From contig NZ_FNDC01000009.1 of NCBI RefSeq assembly GCF_900099655.1, positions 103,256 through 167,255 on the forward strand: 64,000 bases of DNA, in the 5' to 3' direction. Shown piece after piece: positions 23,278-33,624 of the stretch. Below the pieces are notes generated by a model, which saw only the letters and a list, made by a program, of their open reading frames with translations, was not told the origin of the DNA and made no database searches. Position numbers and translations under genes: made by a program. The stretch comes from Planococcus glaciei. Lineage in GTDB: Bacteria; Bacillota; Bacilli; Bacillales_A; Planococcaceae. The stretch's first letter is position 1. Every line of letters begins with the position of its first letter.

Positions 23278-24270
23278 TTAGCTAAACCATTTATGGTCTG
23301 CTGCTTTTTCCAATCTGTTCATCATGGCCACATTCCGTTTTGGCGCCGGAGATACTGTAGCCAAAATCAGGTCCACATCTGTGCGGTCGCATTTCCGCAA
23401 ACTATCGTACAAGGTTTCGGCGGACAACCGAAAATAATAATCGGCCAGCGGAAATTCAACTGTGCTTAAAACCGCCACTTTTTTTCCGTCTTTCTGAACA
23501 TGTTCAATTGCTTTTTCTACCAAGGCCTGATCGTTTTCAATCAAATAGACAGGAGCTTCAGGTGCATAATGCATGTACTTCATGCCAGGCGACTTCGGTG
23601 CATTGCCTTGGATATCCGAAGACAGGCGCACCGTGCCGATCACTTGTTCCAGATCCTCTTTTGTGATATTTCCAGGACGCAAAATGACAGGCGGTTCGCA
23701 TGTCATATCCAGAACCGTCGATTCGATGCCGATGGCAGTTGCCCCTCCATCCAGAATGAGAGGAATGATGCCTTCCATATCGTGGTAGACGTGTTCTGCA
23801 AGCGTAGGGCTCGGTTTGCCGCTGGTGTTCGCGCTGGGTGCAGCAATCGGTAATTTCACCCGTCTCAGCAAGTTTAACGCAACGGGATGGTTCGGGACAC
23901 GAATCCCCACTGTAGACAAGCCTGCCGTAACATTTTCAGCGAAAGCATCCGGCTTGGACTTCATGATCAAAGTCAATGCACCCGGCCAAAAAGCATCCAT
24001 GCACTGAAGTGCTTTATCCGGAACATTCTGCACCCATTCCAATGCACTTTCTTTCGAATCGACATGGACAATCAGCGGATTATCCGCCGGCCGTCCTTTT
24101 GCCTCGAAAATCTTTTCAACGGCTTGTGGATTTGTGGCATCTGCGCCTAAACCGTAAACTGTTTCTGTCGGAAAGGCGACAAGGCCTTCGTTCCGAAGGA
24201 TTTCCACAGCTTGTGAATAAGTTTCTTCTTTATTCACGTTTTTATCCACAAGAATAATTTCCGTTTCCAT
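23278..24270 (-). CDS. tsaC: L-threonylcarbamoyladenylate synthase (Sua5/YwlC type), 330 aa
   Basis: Makes threonylcarbamoyl-AMP from Thr, bicarbonate and ATP for the t6A37 modification of ANN-decoding tRNAs. The YrdC domain (about 1-205) shows GLVAFPTETVYGLGADA, KGRPADNPLIVH, GIRVPNHPVALNLL and PIAAPSANTSGKPSPT. The C-terminal Sua5 domain (about 215-330) starts after the SPGMKYMHYAPEAPVYL linker. Full Sua5 architecture. Its first codons contain DnaA-box-like sequences (see 24212-24327). Spore formers have spoIIR between this gene and prmC, and here it is missing. Confidence 0.95.
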   Translation of the reverse strand: METEIILVDKNVNKEETYSQAVEILRNEGLVAFPTETVYGLGADATNPQAVEKIFEAKGRPADNPLIVHVDSKESALEWVQNVPDKALQCMDAFWPGALTLIMKSKPDAFAENVTAGLSTVGIRVPNHPVALNLLRRVKLPIAAPSANTSGKPSPTLAEHVYHDMEGIIPLILDGGATAIGIESTVLDMTCEPPVILRPGNITKEDLEQVIGTVRLSSDIQGNAPKSPGMKYMHYAPEAPVYLIENDQALVEKAIEHVQKDGKKVAVLSTVEFPLADYYFRLSAETLYDSLRKCDRTDVDLILATVSPAPKRNVAMMNRLEKAADHKWFS

Positions 24271-24327
24271 GTGAACATCTCCTATTTTTACTGGTTTTAT
24301 ATAAATCTATCCACAAATTGTGAATAA
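24212..24327. promoter_or_regulatory. Putative DnaA-box cluster at the tsaC (ywlC) start
   Basis: Three perfect matches to TTATNCACA: 24212-24220 (minus), 24242-24250 (plus) and 24319-24327 (minus). Two have one mismatch: 24230-24238 and 24307-24315. All five lie in 116 bp spanning the tsaC start codon. The ywlC upstream region is one of the few DnaA-bound loci outside oriC described in B. subtilis, so position and content agree. Binding here is an inference. Confidence 0.6.
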
Positions 24328-24360
24328 ATCAAAATATTTAGTCTGGAAATTGTTAGCAAC

Positions 24361-25218
24361 TTAGCGGATAATGCAAAAAGCCATCCGGTCGTTGCTGTTG
24401 ATATCTTTTTTAATATACACCTTGCCGTCCGGAAAAGCTGTTTTTAACAAACTTTCTACTGCAGCCCCCTGTTGATAACCGATTTCAAAACCGATAATTC
24501 CGGGTTTATTCAGCAAAGGCGGCAACTGTTCGGCCATTTTTTCGTATAAGGCTAAGCCATTATTATCCGCAAACAAGGCGCTGTGGGGCTCATGGTCATG
24601 AACGGTATCCGCCAAATCGGCTGCTTCTTCATGGGCAATATACGGCGGGTTCGACAATACGATATCCCATTTCCGGTCACGAATCGGTTCGGCCAAATCC
24701 CCCAGCTGAAAGTTCACTTCGGCACCAAGCTGTTCCGCATTCCGTTTCGCCATAGCCAACGCTTTTTCCGATATGTCCGTAGCCGTTACTCGGGAACCGG
24801 GAAGTTCACACTTCATGGTGATGGCAATAATGCCGCTGCCGGTCCCAATATCGGCGATCGAAGGGCTATTATCCGGAAACAGCTCAGCTGCCAATTTCAA
24901 GGTTTCTTCCACTAATTCTTCGGTTTCGGGCCGGGGAATCAGCACGTCTTCATTAACCTCAAACGTTCTGCCATAAAATTCTTCGGTTCCGGTCAAATGC
25001 TGGACCGGAATTCCCGTGGCATGCTGCTCAACTTTGCTCCAAAAGCGCTCGAATGCCGCTTCGTCCATTTCATCGCGCATCGCGGACAAAAGCCCGGCAT
25101 GCGATAAGCCAAGTTCATGCTGCAGCAGGATGCGTGCCACGGCTTCTTCCCGCCCTTTGCTTTTTAAAAAAGAAGAAGCCCCGTTAAGGGCCTCAAAAAG
25201 TCGTCTGTTTTTAGTCAT
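24361..25218 (-). CDS. prmC: Peptide chain release factor N5-glutamine methyltransferase, 285 aa
   Basis: Methylates the Gln of the GGQ motif in release factors using S-adenosylmethionine. N-terminal helical domain (about 1-85) is followed by [14 protein letters not shown], the SAM motif [13 protein letters not shown] near residue 118, and the catalytic NPPY ([14 protein letters not shown]) near residue 190. It overlaps its substrate gene prfA by eight bases, as is common. Confidence 0.95.
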   Translation of the reverse strand: MTKNRRLFEALNGASSFLKSKGREEAVARILLQHELGLSHAGLLSAMRDEMDEAAFERFWSKVEQHATGIPVQHLTGTEEFYGRTFEVNEDVLIPRPETEELVEETLKLAAELFPDNSPSIADIGTGSGIIAITMKCELPGSRVTATDISEKALAMAKRNAEQLGAEVNFQLGDLAEPIRDRKWDIVLSNPPYIAHEEAADLADTVHDHEPHSALFADNNGLALYEKMAEQLPPLLNKPGIIGFEIGYQQGAAVESLLKTAFPDGKVYIKKDINSNDRMAFCIIR

Positions 25219-26290
25219 TGTTCAAGCTTTCCATTCTTGCAGACTGCTCTTCTACAACCAATGCTTCAATGATTTCATCCATCTTGCCTTGCATGATCTG
25301 GTCCAGCTTTTGGATGGTCAACCCGATGCGGTGGTCCGTTACGCGGTTTTGCGGAAAATTATACGTGCGAATCCGTTCTGAACGGTCCCCGGTTCCGACT
25401 GCCGATTTGCGGACTGCGTCGTATTCCGCTTGCGCTTCCTGCTGAAATTTATCATAAACCCGTGCACGAAGCACTTTCATGGCACTGGCTTTGTTTTTAA
25501 TCTGTGATTTTTCATCCTGGCAAGTAACAACCGTATTCGTCGGAATATGCGTTAAGCGCACCGCTGACATTGTCGTGTTAACGGATTGCCCACCTGCACC
25601 TGAAGAAGCGTACGTATCCACACGGATATCGTTGTCATGGATTTCCACTTCCACTTCTTCCACTTCCGGCAAACAAGCCACTGTGGCTGTTGAGGTATGG
25701 ATGCGGCCGCCAGATTCGGTTTCCGGTACGCGCTGTACCCGGTGGGCGCCGTTTTCGTATTTCAATTTGGAATAAGCGCCTTTCCCGGTGATCATGACCA
25801 CCAATTCCTTAAACCCGCCTAGGCCAGTCGGGTTGGAATCCATAATGGAAACTTTCCAGCCGTTCGACTCTGCGTAGCGGCTGTACATGCGGTAAAGGTC
25901 TCCAGCAAATAACGCCGCTTCATCTCCGCCTGCTGCCCCGCGGATTTCCATGATGACGTTTTTGTCATCGTTCGGGTCTTTCGGGATCAGTAAAATATGA
26001 AGGCGCTCTTCTACTGCCGTAACTTGCGCTTCCAGTTCGCTGACTTCTTCTTTGACCATTTCGCGCATTTCCGGATCTAATTTCTCGTCAAACATCGCTT
26101 TGGCGCCTTCCAACTGCTCGGTCAAATCTTTATACTCCCGGTAAGCTTCTACCGTTTCCTGCAAATCTGACTGTTCTTTTGAATACTCTCGTAATTTATT
26201 CGTGTCGCTGACAACTTCAGGATCGCTCAACAGTTCATTTAAACGGTCATAGCGATCTTCGACAGCTTGCAATCGATCAAACATTTCCAA
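25211..26290 (-). CDS. prfA: Peptide chain release factor 1, 359 aa
   Basis: Decodes UAA and UAG. The GGQ loop is in [20 protein letters not shown] near residue 235, and the codon-recognition PxT tripeptide lies within domain 2 in the stretch [14 protein letters not shown] and nearby. Length is standard for RF1 (RF2 would need the programmed frameshift, which is absent). First gene of a prfA-prmC pair. Confidence 0.96.
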   Translation of the reverse strand: MEMFDRLQAVEDRYDRLNELLSDPEVVSDTNKLREYSKEQSDLQETVEAYREYKDLTEQLEGAKAMFDEKLDPEMREMVKEEVSELEAQVTAVEERLHILLIPKDPNDDKNVIMEIRGAAGGDEAALFAGDLYRMYSRYAESNGWKVSIMDSNPTGLGGFKELVVMITGKGAYSKLKYENGAHRVQRVPETESGGRIHTSTATVACLPEVEEVEVEIHDNDIRVDTYASSGAGGQSVNTTMSAVRLTHIPTNTVVTCQDEKSQIKNKASAMKVLRARVYDKFQQEAQAEYDAVRKSAVGTGDRSERIRTYNFPQNRVTDHRIGLTIQKLDQIMQGKMDEIIEALVVEEQSARMESLNND

Positions 26291-26491
26291 ATCACCTCTG
26301 TTTCTGGTTTCTTTTTCTTATATATTAAGAAGGTCTGAAGAAATCGCTTCAAGCGGGCGCTTTCCACTCTTTCTTCTCAATTTTATTTAAATTAAAAATA
26401 CAAGACTTACTCCAAGGTTTTTAATTTGACGATATTAACTAAGAAATAGAGCAAAACAGAAGAGCTGCTTTGCGGAATTTCATTAATAACT

Positions 26492-27085
26492 TTATTTAGC
26501 TATAGTTACGCCAGCCGGTACTTCATGGTGGTGGCGGCAGCGGGGCTCGTAGGCTTCTGAAGCACCGACTAAGATGGTCGGGTCATCGGAACCGGCCGGT
26601 TTGCCGTTGATGAGCCGTTGCGTCCGGCTTGCCGGTGAACCGCATACGGTGCAGACGGCTTGCAGTTTAGTGACTTGCTCTGCGATCGAAAGCAAAGTCG
26701 GCATCGGGCCAAAAGGGCGTCCTCTAAAATCCTGGTCAAGTCCGGCTACAATGACCCGGAAACCGTGATTCGCAAGTTTTTGGACATTGTCGACGATTTG
26801 TTCATCAAAAAATTGAGCTTCATCAATGGCAATGACATCGTAATCATCGGTGATAAATTGCCACATTTCTTCTGAATGCTCAATTGGCAAGGCGATAACG
26901 GTCGCCCCATTATGGGAAACAACCGCTTCTTCGCTGTAGCGGTCATCGATCTTCGGTTTGAATACTGCAATTTTTTGTTTGGCGAATTGGGCGCGCCGTA
27001 CCCGGCGGATCAGTTCTTCCGATTTCCCTGAAAACATGCTCCCGCAAATCAGCTCTACCCAGCCTGACTGTTTCATAACGTACAT
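26492..27085 (-). CDS. tdk: Thymidine kinase (type II), 197 aa
   Basis: Phosphorylates thymidine in the salvage pathway. P-loop [14 protein letters not shown] at the N-terminus, Walker [14 protein letters not shown] near residue 90, lasso loop [14 protein letters not shown], and a zinc ribbon from CTVCG to CRHHH near residues 145-185. Start ATG 27085 has GAAAGGGG eight bases upstream; the upstream in-frame extension carries none of the family. It lies between rpmE and prfA as in Bacillus. Confidence 0.96.
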   Translation of the reverse strand: MYVMKQSGWVELICGSMFSGKSEELIRRVRRAQFAKQKIAVFKPKIDDRYSEEAVVSHNGATVIALPIEHSEEMWQFITDDYDVIAIDEAQFFDEQIVDNVQKLANHGFRVIVAGLDQDFRGRPFGPMPTLLSIAEQVTKLQAVCTVCGSPASRTQRLINGKPAGSDDPTILVGASEAYEPRCRHHHEVPAGVTIAK

Positions 27086-27193
27086 AAGTGAGACCCCTTT
27101 CAAACGCTCTTTAATCATTATAATCATACCCAAAAACGGACGGCAATACTGCATTTTTCTTACTATGTAAGCCGATTATACGGCTATTAAACG

Positions 27194-27238
27194 AAAAAAT
27201 ACCTGCTTCGCGTTTTCGCGCAAAGCAGGTATATTTTT
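27194..27238. terminator. Hairpin terminator downstream of rpmE
   Basis: ATACCTGCTT (27199-27208) pairs with AAGCAGGTAT (27223-27232), with an inner GCG/CGC pair, A-run on the left and T-run on the right. It ends the rpmE transcript and could act in both directions. Confidence 0.88.
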
Positions 27239-27243
27239 CACTA

Positions 27244-27459
27244 TTACTCGTTGATTTCTTCTTTGATGCCGTATTTTTTGTTGAAACGGTCTACGCGGCC
27301 ATCTGCTGCAGCAAATTTCTGACGTCCAGTGTAGAATGGATGACATTCTGAGCAAAGCTCGACGTTGATGTTTTCTTTTACAGAACCAGTAGTGAAAGAA
27401 TTCCCACATGAGCAAGTTACTGTTGCTTGTTTGTAATCTGGATGAATACCTGTTTTCAT
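27244..27459 (-). CDS. rpmE: 50S ribosomal protein L31, zinc-binding (type A), 71 aa
   Basis: The four-Cys ribbon is intact: TCSCGNSF and [15 protein letters not shown]. This is the zinc-containing C+ form rather than the zinc-free YtiA form made under zinc starvation. N-terminus [14 protein letters not shown] is standard. SD GGGAGGAG precedes the ATG. It lies alone between rho and tdk, with its own terminator. Confidence 0.97.
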   Translation of the reverse strand: MKTGIHPDYKQATVTCSCGNSFTTGSVKENINVELCSECHPFYTGRQKFAAADGRVDRFNKKYGIKEEINE

Positions 27460-27611
27460 TATTGTTTCTCCTCCCGCCCTGAACCATCTGGAACAGAGTT
27501 TAATAATCTATTTTACTATTGCCTTACATGGCTCTTTAGGCCATATATGCAATAGCACTGTTTTATTTCACTCTCATTATCATAACAAAATCCTGGCTGC
27601 TTTGCAACTAT

Positions 27612-28895
27612 TTAAATCATCTTTTTGTTGCTGCGGTGTGCTTTCATTTCACTGTTCAGCTGTTCGAAAAATTCTTCATTCGTTTTCGTCTGGCCAAGCT
27701 TTTTCAGGAAGCGTTCCCCGAAATCCGGTGAATCTGAAAACGTCTTGCGGATGGCCCATAGTTTCTCCAGCTGCGCCGGATCAAGAAGCAATTCTTCTTT
27801 TCTTGTCCCCGAACGGCGGATGTCGAGCGCCGGGAAAATGCGGCGTTCCGCCAGGCTGCGGTCCAGATGCAGTTCCATATTGCCCGTCCCTTTAAATTCT
27901 TCATAAATCACTTCATCCATACGCGAACCGGTATCTACCAACGCCGTCGCGAGAATCGTCAAGCTCCCGCCTTCTTCGATATTCCGGGCTGCCCCGAAAA
28001 AGCGTTTCGGCCGGTGGAACGCAGCAGGATCAATTCCTCCTGATAGTGTACGTCCACTTGGCGGAATAACCAAATTATATGCTCGCGCCAATCGGGTAAT
28101 GGAATCCATCAGGATGATGACGTCCCGTTTGTGCTCGACAAGGCGCATCGCGCGCTCTAATACAAGCTCCGCCACTTTCACGTGGTTTTCCGGCACTTCA
28201 TCAAACGTCGACGACACGACATCGGCATCTACCGAACGTTCAATGTCCGTCACTTCTTCCGGCCGCTCATCGATCAAGAGCACAATCAGTTCCGCTTCCG
28301 GATGGTTTGTCGTAATGGAATTGGCAATTTCTTTCAACAGCATCGTCTTGCCGGCTTTAGGCGGCGCTACGATCAGACCGCGCTGGCCAAACCCGACAGG
28401 TGCCACTAAATCCATGATGCGTGCAGACAAATCTTTTGGCGTGGTTTCAAGCCGGATATGGCGATCCGGATAAAGCGGCGTCAATCCCGGGAAATGGACG
28501 CGTTCCTTGGCGACTTCCGGATCTTCTCCGTTTACCGCTTCTACTTGCAGCAGCCCAAAATAACGTTCGTTTTCTTTTGGCGGCCGCACTTTCCCCGAAA
28601 CTTTATCGCCGTTGCGCAAATCAAACCGGCGGATTTGGGAAGCTGAAATGTAAATGTCCTGCGAGCTTGGCGAATAGTTGATTGGACGCAAGAAGCCGAA
28701 ACCTTCCGATTGGATGATTTCAAGGACGCCTTCCATAAAGAAGAAGCCTTCTTGTTCCGCTCTTGTTTTTAAAATCGCAAAAATCAATTCTTTTTTTGTT
28801 AATTTGCTGTAGTTGGTCAGCTTGTATTCTTTCGCCAAATTGTAAAGCTCTCTTAGCGTCATATTTTCCAAAGCCGAAATTGTTATCGTTGTCAT
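27612..28895 (-). CDS. rho: Transcription termination factor Rho, 427 aa
   Basis: RNA-dependent hexameric helicase. N-terminal Rho_N helical domain ([14 protein letters not shown]), OB-fold cold-shock-like RNA site ([16 protein letters not shown]), then the RecA motor with Walker [16 protein letters not shown] near residue 180, Walker [17 protein letters not shown], and the R-loop/Q-loop region [20 protein letters not shown]. Start ATG 28895 gives [12 protein letters not shown]; a GTG 15 bases upstream is possible. Confidence 0.96.
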   Translation of the reverse strand: MTTITISALENMTLRELYNLAKEYKLTNYSKLTKKELIFAILKTRAEQEGFFFMEGVLEIIQSEGFGFLRPINYSPSSQDIYISASQIRRFDLRNGDKVSGKVRPPKENERYFGLLQVEAVNGEDPEVAKERVHFPGLTPLYPDRHIRLETTPKDLSARIMDLVAPVGFGQRGLIVAPPKAGKTMLLKEIANSITTNHPEAELIVLLIDERPEEVTDIERSVDADVVSSTFDEVPENHVKVAELVLERAMRLVEHKRDVIILMDSITRLARAYNLVIPPSGRTLSGGIDPAAFHRPKRFFGAARNIEEGGSLTILATALVDTGSRMDEVIYEEFKGTGNMELHLDRSLAERRIFPALDIRRSGTRKEELLLDPAQLEKLWAIRKTFSDSPDFGERFLKKLGQTKTNEEFFEQLNSEMKAHRSNKKMI

Positions 28896-28975
28896 TTGAT
28901 CGGACACCACTCTTATTCATTTATTAGGGTTTATTGGTTAGAGGATCAGTCGTTGAATAAATTGGAAAGATCTTT

Positions 28976-29010
28976 AAAGAAGGAGTCCGGCAAAAATGCC
29001 GGACTCATTT
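28976..29010 (-). terminator. Terminator of glpX
   Basis: GAGTCCGGC (28998-29006 side) pairs with GCCGGACTC (28983-28991 side). The T-run after it on the minus strand is weak (CCTTCTTT). Confidence 0.7.
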
Positions 29011-29023
29011 TGAAGTTTACTCA

Positions 29024-29989
29024 TTAATCATGCATAACAAGGTCTGGTTTTTTCTTCATGCTGTGGCGCCCTTCTACAAAACGGACTGTGCCTGATTTTG
29101 CGCGCATAACCAATGTATGGCTCTCGGCAAAACCGCCTTTCAGCTGAACACCGCGAAGCAATTCGCCGTCTGTAACACCGGTTGCCGCAAAGATGGCGTC
29201 GTCCCCTTTTACCAGGTCCTCCATTTTCAGCACTTTGCTGACATCCAAGCCCATTTTAATGCAGCGTTCGGCTTCTTCTGCTGTTTGGGGCATGAGCTTC
29301 CCTTGCAGTTCGCCGCCCAGGCACTTAAGCCCGACTGCCGCAATTACACCTTCAGGAGCTCCGCCCGTACCGAACAGAATGTCAACGCCGGTTTTTTCAA
29401 AAGCCGTGTTGATCGCCCCTGCTACGTCTCCATCATTGATCAATTTGATGCGGGCTCCCGCTGCACGAATCTGGTCAATGATATCTTTATGGCGCGGGCG
29501 ATCCAAAATCGTCGCCACCACATCTTCTATATCTTTGTTTTTGGCTTTCGCCACTGCCCGAAGGTTATCAATTACAGGTGCATTGATATCGATTTTGCCA
29601 ACTGCTTCCGGCCCAACCGCAATTTTATCCATGTACATATCCGGTGCGTTCAATAAATTGCCGCGGTCAGCAATAGCGAGAACCGCAAGCGCATTCCATC
29701 CGCCGGCTGCTACGATATTCGTTCCTTCTAACGGATCGACCGCAACATCCACTTCCGGCCCTTGGCCCGTTCCCAGCTCTTCTCCGATGTAAAGCATTGG
29801 CGCTTCGTCCATCTCGCCTTCACCGATTACAACTACTCCGCGCATCGGAACCGTATCAAAAACATTCCGCATGGCCGTAGTCGCTGCATCATCCGCTTCA
29901 ATCTTCAAACCGCGGCCCATCCATTTTGCAGAAGCAATTGCAGCCGCCTCTGTCACACGCACCAATTCCATCGATAAACTTCGTTCCAT
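29024..29989 (-). CDS. glpX: Fructose-1,6-bisphosphatase class II, 321 aa
   Basis: Dephosphorylates fructose-1,6-bisphosphate in gluconeogenesis. The metal and phosphate motifs [36 protein letters not shown] and [21 protein letters not shown] are the class II signatures. A second FBPase elsewhere is not excluded. It lies between rho and the second murA, the ywjI position of B. subtilis. Confidence 0.95.
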   Translation of the reverse strand: MERSLSMELVRVTEAAAIASAKWMGRGLKIEADDAATTAMRNVFDTVPMRGVVVIGEGEMDEAPMLYIGEELGTGQGPEVDVAVDPLEGTNIVAAGGWNALAVLAIADRGNLLNAPDMYMDKIAVGPEAVGKIDINAPVIDNLRAVAKAKNKDIEDVVATILDRPRHKDIIDQIRAAGARIKLINDGDVAGAINTAFEKTGVDILFGTGGAPEGVIAAVGLKCLGGELQGKLMPQTAEEAERCIKMGLDVSKVLKMEDLVKGDDAIFAATGVTDGELLRGVQLKGGFAESHTLVMRAKSGTVRFVEGRHSMKKKPDLVMHD

Positions 29990-30062
29990 AGTGTCATTTC
30001 CTCCAGTTCAGCTATAAATCTGTCTTCCATATTGTAGCATATTTCGACAAGCTAAAAAGAAC

Positions 30063-31361
30063 TCAATTTGCGCTATGGCTGTTGTCTGCGTTAGTGGCTG
30101 CAACCGGATCAATCGTTTCTCTCCGGATATCTGCTCCGAGCCCTTGAAGTTTCCGGACGATATCTGAGTATCCGCGTTCGATATGATAAATCTCACGGAT
30201 TTCCGTCTCGCCTTCAGCCAGCAACCCTGCAATAATCAAGGCTGCTCCTGCACGCAAATCGGAAGCGACAACGGTTGCAGCGGTTAATGGCGTCGGTCCG
30301 GTAATCACTGCCGCCCGCCCTTCGACTCTGCCGCTCGCGTTCATCCGGCGCAATTCGTCAATATGCTTGAAACGAGCCGAATAAATGGTATCGGTAATCA
30401 TGGAAGAACCGGTAGCTTGCGTCATCAATACGGAAAACGGCTGCTGGAGATCGGTCGCAAATCCTGGGTATACCAAAGTTTTTACGTCAATCGCCTGCAA
30501 TTGCTCTGATTTCGGTATGTAGATGGATTCTTCGCCTTCCTGTACATCAACGCCCATTTCACGCAGCTTCGCTGTCAAAGCTTCCATGTGGAACGGAATG
30601 ACGTTATCAACTAATACACCGTCGCCAATGGCAGCTGCCATAATCATGAAAGTACCGGCTTCGATGCGGTCAGGAATGATGGTGTGGTTTGTGCCGTGAA
30701 GCTCTTCCACTCCGTCAATGCGGATCACATTCGTACCAGCTCCTTTGATTTTTGCACCCATATTGGTTAAAAGCGTGGCAACGTCGATAATTTCAGGTTC
30801 TTTCGCTGCGTTTTCAATGGTCGTTTGGCCTTTGGCAAGAACTGCCGCCAGCATAATATTAATCGTCGCCCCTACACTGACAACGTCCAGATAAATTTTT
30901 GCGCCGCGAAGTTCATCTGCACGCAGGTAGATTGCGCCGTGTTCATTCGTGACTTTTGCGCCAAGCGCTTCAAATCCTTTAATGTGCTGGTCTATTGGGC
31001 GCGGCCCTAAAAAACAGCCGCCCGGCAGGCCGATTGCCGCATGTTTGAAACGGCCAAGCATTGCGCCCATCATGTAGTAAGAAGCGCGCAATTTTTTCAC
31101 ATTGCCGTTCGGCAATGGCATATCGATCATATGGGTCGGATCAATTTTCATCGTGCCGTCTTCAAACGACACTTCTCCACCGATTTCTTCCAAAATGTTT
31201 TTCAATGTCCAGACATCAGAAATTTCGGGTAAGCCTTCGATTTGCACAGGCGAATTTGCTAAAATAGACGCCGGAATCAATGCCACTGCGCTATTTTTTG
31301 CCCCGTTCACTTTAATTGTGCCAGATAAGCGGTTGCCGCCTTTTACTTTATATACATCCAT
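30063..31361 (-). CDS. murZ: Second UDP-N-acetylglucosamine 1-carboxyvinyltransferase (MurZ/MurAB type), 432 aa
   Basis: Paralogue of the enzyme at 5952. It keeps [15 protein letters not shown], the catalytic-loop Cys in [16 protein letters not shown], and [17 protein letters not shown]. The GPRPIDQH form and the position between glpX and the transaldolase match Bacillus MurAB. It should be catalytically competent. Low-GC Gram-positives usually keep both genes, with one dominant. The end is a short polar tail ([12 protein letters not shown]) unlike the other copy. Confidence 0.94.
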   Translation of the reverse strand: MDVYKVKGGNRLSGTIKVNGAKNSAVALIPASILANSPVQIEGLPEISDVWTLKNILEEIGGEVSFEDGTMKIDPTHMIDMPLPNGNVKKLRASYYMMGAMLGRFKHAAIGLPGGCFLGPRPIDQHIKGFEALGAKVTNEHGAIYLRADELRGAKIYLDVVSVGATINIMLAAVLAKGQTTIENAAKEPEIIDVATLLTNMGAKIKGAGTNVIRIDGVEELHGTNHTIIPDRIEAGTFMIMAAAIGDGVLVDNVIPFHMEALTAKLREMGVDVQEGEESIYIPKSEQLQAIDVKTLVYPGFATDLQQPFSVLMTQATGSSMITDTIYSARFKHIDELRRMNASGRVEGRAAVITGPTPLTAATVVASDLRAGAALIIAGLLAEGETEIREIYHIERGYSDIVRKLQGLGADIRRETIDPVAATNADNSHSAN

Positions 31362-31385
31362 CAGATCAAATTTCTCCTTTACCCC

Positions 31386-31451
31386 ACTTCAAGGGACAGC
31401 CGATTTTCGCTTCTGCAAAAATCACTGTCCCCGGAAGTCCGATTGGTTCAA
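31386..31451. repeat. Hairpin element C sharing a 17-nt core with element A
   Basis: ACTTCAAGGGACAG (31386-31399) pairs with CTGTCCCCGGAAGT (31425-31438), with an inner GATTTT/AAAATC pair. AAGTCCGATTGGTTCAA (31435-31451) follows and is identical to 62198-62214 in element A. The second hairpin of A is missing. It lies between the transaldolase and murZ. Confidence 0.55.
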
Positions 31452-31466
31452 ATGGCTAGTCGCAGT

Positions 31467-32129
31467 TTACTTTACTTCTTCTTCAACAGAGCGTTTTTCC
31501 CAGTCTGCAAGGAATGCTTCGATTCCTTTATCAGTCAATGGGTGCTTGAACATTTGCTGCATCACTTTGATCGGCATTGTTCCGATGTGAGCGCCGTTCA
31601 ATGCTGCATCTGTTACATGCTGCGGGTGACGGATAGAAGCCGCAATGATTTCAGCTTTGATGTCATGGATTGCGAAAATATCTGCAATTGTAGCAATTAA
31701 ATCCATGCCGTTGTGGCCGATATCATCCAGACGGCCAAGGAAAGGAGAAACGTATGAAGCACCAGCACGGGCTGCAAGAAGTGCCTGGTTTGCGCTGAAG
31801 ATTAACGTTACGTTAACTTTAATGCCTTCTGCTGCAAGTGTTGAACAAGCTTTCAATCCATCTGGAGTCATCGGCAATTTCACTGTGATGTTTGGCGCTA
31901 ATGCTGCCAATTCACGGCCTTCTTTGATCATTCCTTCAGAGTCAAGCGCGATAACTTCCCCGCTGATTGAACCGTCAACAAGTGCTGCAATTTCTTTCAA
32001 GCGGTCGTGGAATGAAACATTTTTTTCTTTTGCTACAAGTGATGGGTTTGTTGTCACGCCGGATAGGATGCCCCATGAATGTGCTTCTTTGATTTCGTCG
32101 AAGTTCGCTGTATCAATAAAAAATTTCAT
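31467..32129 (-). CDS. Transaldolase / fructose-6-phosphate aldolase family, 220 aa
   Basis: Short single-domain class I aldolase. N-terminus [29 protein letters not shown], the Schiff-base Lys in [14 protein letters not shown] near residue 86, and [19 protein letters not shown]. Sequence alone cannot separate transaldolase from fructose-6-phosphate aldolase. The ywjH position beside fba favours a pentose phosphate role. AGGAGG precedes the ATG. Confidence 0.9.
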   Translation of the reverse strand: MKFFIDTANFDEIKEAHSWGILSGVTTNPSLVAKEKNVSFHDRLKEIAALVDGSISGEVIALDSEGMIKEGRELAALAPNITVKLPMTPDGLKACSTLAAEGIKVNVTLIFSANQALLAARAGASYVSPFLGRLDDIGHNGMDLIATIADIFAIHDIKAEIIAASIRHPQHVTDAALNGAHIGTMPIKVMQQMFKHPLTDKGIEAFLADWEKRSVEEEVK

Positions 32130-32205
32130 CTTTTTTCCTCCTAGTATGATGGAAAAGAGAGAAGGCCTGTCGGCAGTTTCTCTCTTTCCTCATTTGTTTT
32201 TTTAA

Positions 32206-33063
32206 TTAAGCCTGGTTCGAGCTGCCGAATTCACGCATTTTGCCAATAACAGTCGCTTTGATTGCATCGCGTGCAGGCGTCAAATATTTGCGCGGGTCAT
32301 ACATTTCCGCATCTTTCGCCAATGCTTCGCGGACTGCTTTTGCAGAAGCGATTTGGTTTTCTGTATTTACATTGATCTTCGCTGTTCCCAAGGAAACCGA
32401 GCGCTGAATATCTTTAACCGGGATTCCTGTTCCTCCGTGAAGGACAAGCGGCACGTCGCAAAGCTGAGAAATTTCTTCCATTTCTTTAAAGCCCAAGTTC
32501 GGCTCGCCTTTGTACGGCCCGTGGACAGATCCAAGCGCCGGCGCCAGGCAGTCGATGCCCGTTTGTTCAACCAATTGCTTGCATTCCTGCGGATCGGCAT
32601 AAATCACGCCATCTGCAATCACATCGTCTTCTTGTCCGCCGACAGTCCCTAATTCAGCTTCTACAGATACATTATGTTTATGTGCATATTCTACAACTTG
32701 TTTCGTAATTTCAATATTTTCTTCAAATGGATGATGGGATGCATCGATCATTACAGAAGTAAACCCAGCGTCAATTGCTTCTTTGCATTTTTCAAAGCTG
32801 GAGCCGTGGTCCAGGTGGATTGCCACTGGTACGGTAATTTTGTAATCGTGCATCAAGCCCTTCACCATATGTACAACCGTGGTGAATCCGCCCATATAGC
32901 GCGCAGCGCCCTCAGATACCCCTAAGATAACTGGAGAATTTTCTTCTTGTGCCGCCTGCAGGATAGCCTGGGTGAACTCCAGGTTATTCAAGTTAAATTG
33001 GCCGATTGCGTACCCTTCTTGTTTCCCTTTAATCATCATTTCTTTCATTGAAACCAATGGCAT
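32206..33063 (-). CDS. fba: Class II fructose-bisphosphate aldolase, 285 aa
   Basis: Zinc-dependent cleavage of fructose-1,6-bisphosphate to DHAP and GAP. Zinc His residues are in [27 protein letters not shown] and [10 protein letters not shown]. The catalytic Asp is the one in HLDHG, and [14 protein letters not shown] and the phosphate-binding NVNTENQIA are present. It is cotranscribed with spo0F upstream (85-bp gap) or with its own promoter, as in the spo0F-fbaA-ywjH order of Bacillus. Confidence 0.95.
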   Translation of the reverse strand: MPLVSMKEMMIKGKQEGYAIGQFNLNNLEFTQAILQAAQEENSPVILGVSEGAARYMGGFTTVVHMVKGLMHDYKITVPVAIHLDHGSSFEKCKEAIDAGFTSVMIDASHHPFEENIEITKQVVEYAHKHNVSVEAELGTVGGQEDDVIADGVIYADPQECKQLVEQTGIDCLAPALGSVHGPYKGEPNLGFKEMEEISQLCDVPLVLHGGTGIPVKDIQRSVSLGTAKINVNTENQIASAKAVREALAKDAEMYDPRKYLTPARDAIKATVIGKMREFGSSNQA

Positions 33064-33148
33064 TACAAAATTCCTCCTCAGTGTATATCTTGCTAAATAT
33101 CCTTTTTACTATACCAAAAACCGCATGATTTCGCCACTTCAGTGTATA

Positions 33149-33508
33149 TCAGTCCCGTAACAATTGCTTTACAGCTTCTCTGATTTCAAATACATCAAAG
33201 GGCTTCGTGAAATAACTGGCGGCGCCGCTGTCTATCGATTCTTCGATTAAGTCCAGTTCCCCGTACGCGGTCATCATGATGACTTGTATCTCAGAACCCA
33301 ATTGCTTTAAATTTCTCAGGATTTCCAGGCCGTCCATTCCCGGCATTTTCATATCCAACAGCACCACATCCGGCTGTGTTTCTTTCGCTTTTGCTAAAGC
33401 TTCGCGCCCATTTGCTGCCATCAAGGTCATAAAACCCTCTTTTTTAAACACTTCATTCAATAATAGGCGGATGCCCGTTTGGTCATCGACAATTAATATT
33501 TTTTTCAA
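33149..33508 (-). CDS. spo0F: Spo0F-like stand-alone response regulator, 119 aa
   Basis: A single receiver domain without output. Acidic pocket DD in ILIVDDQTGIR, phospho-acceptor Asp in VVLLDMKMPGMDG near residue 53, Thr in IMMTAYGE, and Lys in FTKPFDVFEI. Sequence and position (between fba and ywjG-pyrG) match Spo0F, the phosphorelay intermediate. Start is TTG. Spo0F feeds Spo0B and Spo0A in sporulating bacteria. The missing spo genes in this window suggest the relay has another output here, or a vestigial one. Confidence 0.88.
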   Translation of the reverse strand: MKKILIVDDQTGIRLLLNEVFKKEGFMTLMAANGREALAKAKETQPDVVLLDMKMPGMDGLEILRNLKQLGSEIQVIMMTAYGELDLIEESIDSGAASYFTKPFDVFEIREAVKQLLRD

Positions 33509-33624
33509 GAGGACTCATTCCCTTCTTCTTCCAATTGTGTGCTTATTTCCATTCTACTAGACATCCCCCGTCTTTTCCACAGTGCGGAGCCTTCTGTTAT
33601 AATTTGTTGATGAGGTGAAACAAA

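Noticed and set aside
24212..24327. Chromosomal replication origin
   Set aside because: DnaA boxes are present, but there is no dnaA, dnaN or AT-rich unwinding region nearby; a titration cluster at ywlC explains it better.
33149..33508. Frameshifted or dead Spo0F
   Set aside because: All receiver residues (DD, acceptor Asp, Thr, Lys) are present and the length is normal; only the TTG start is unusual.
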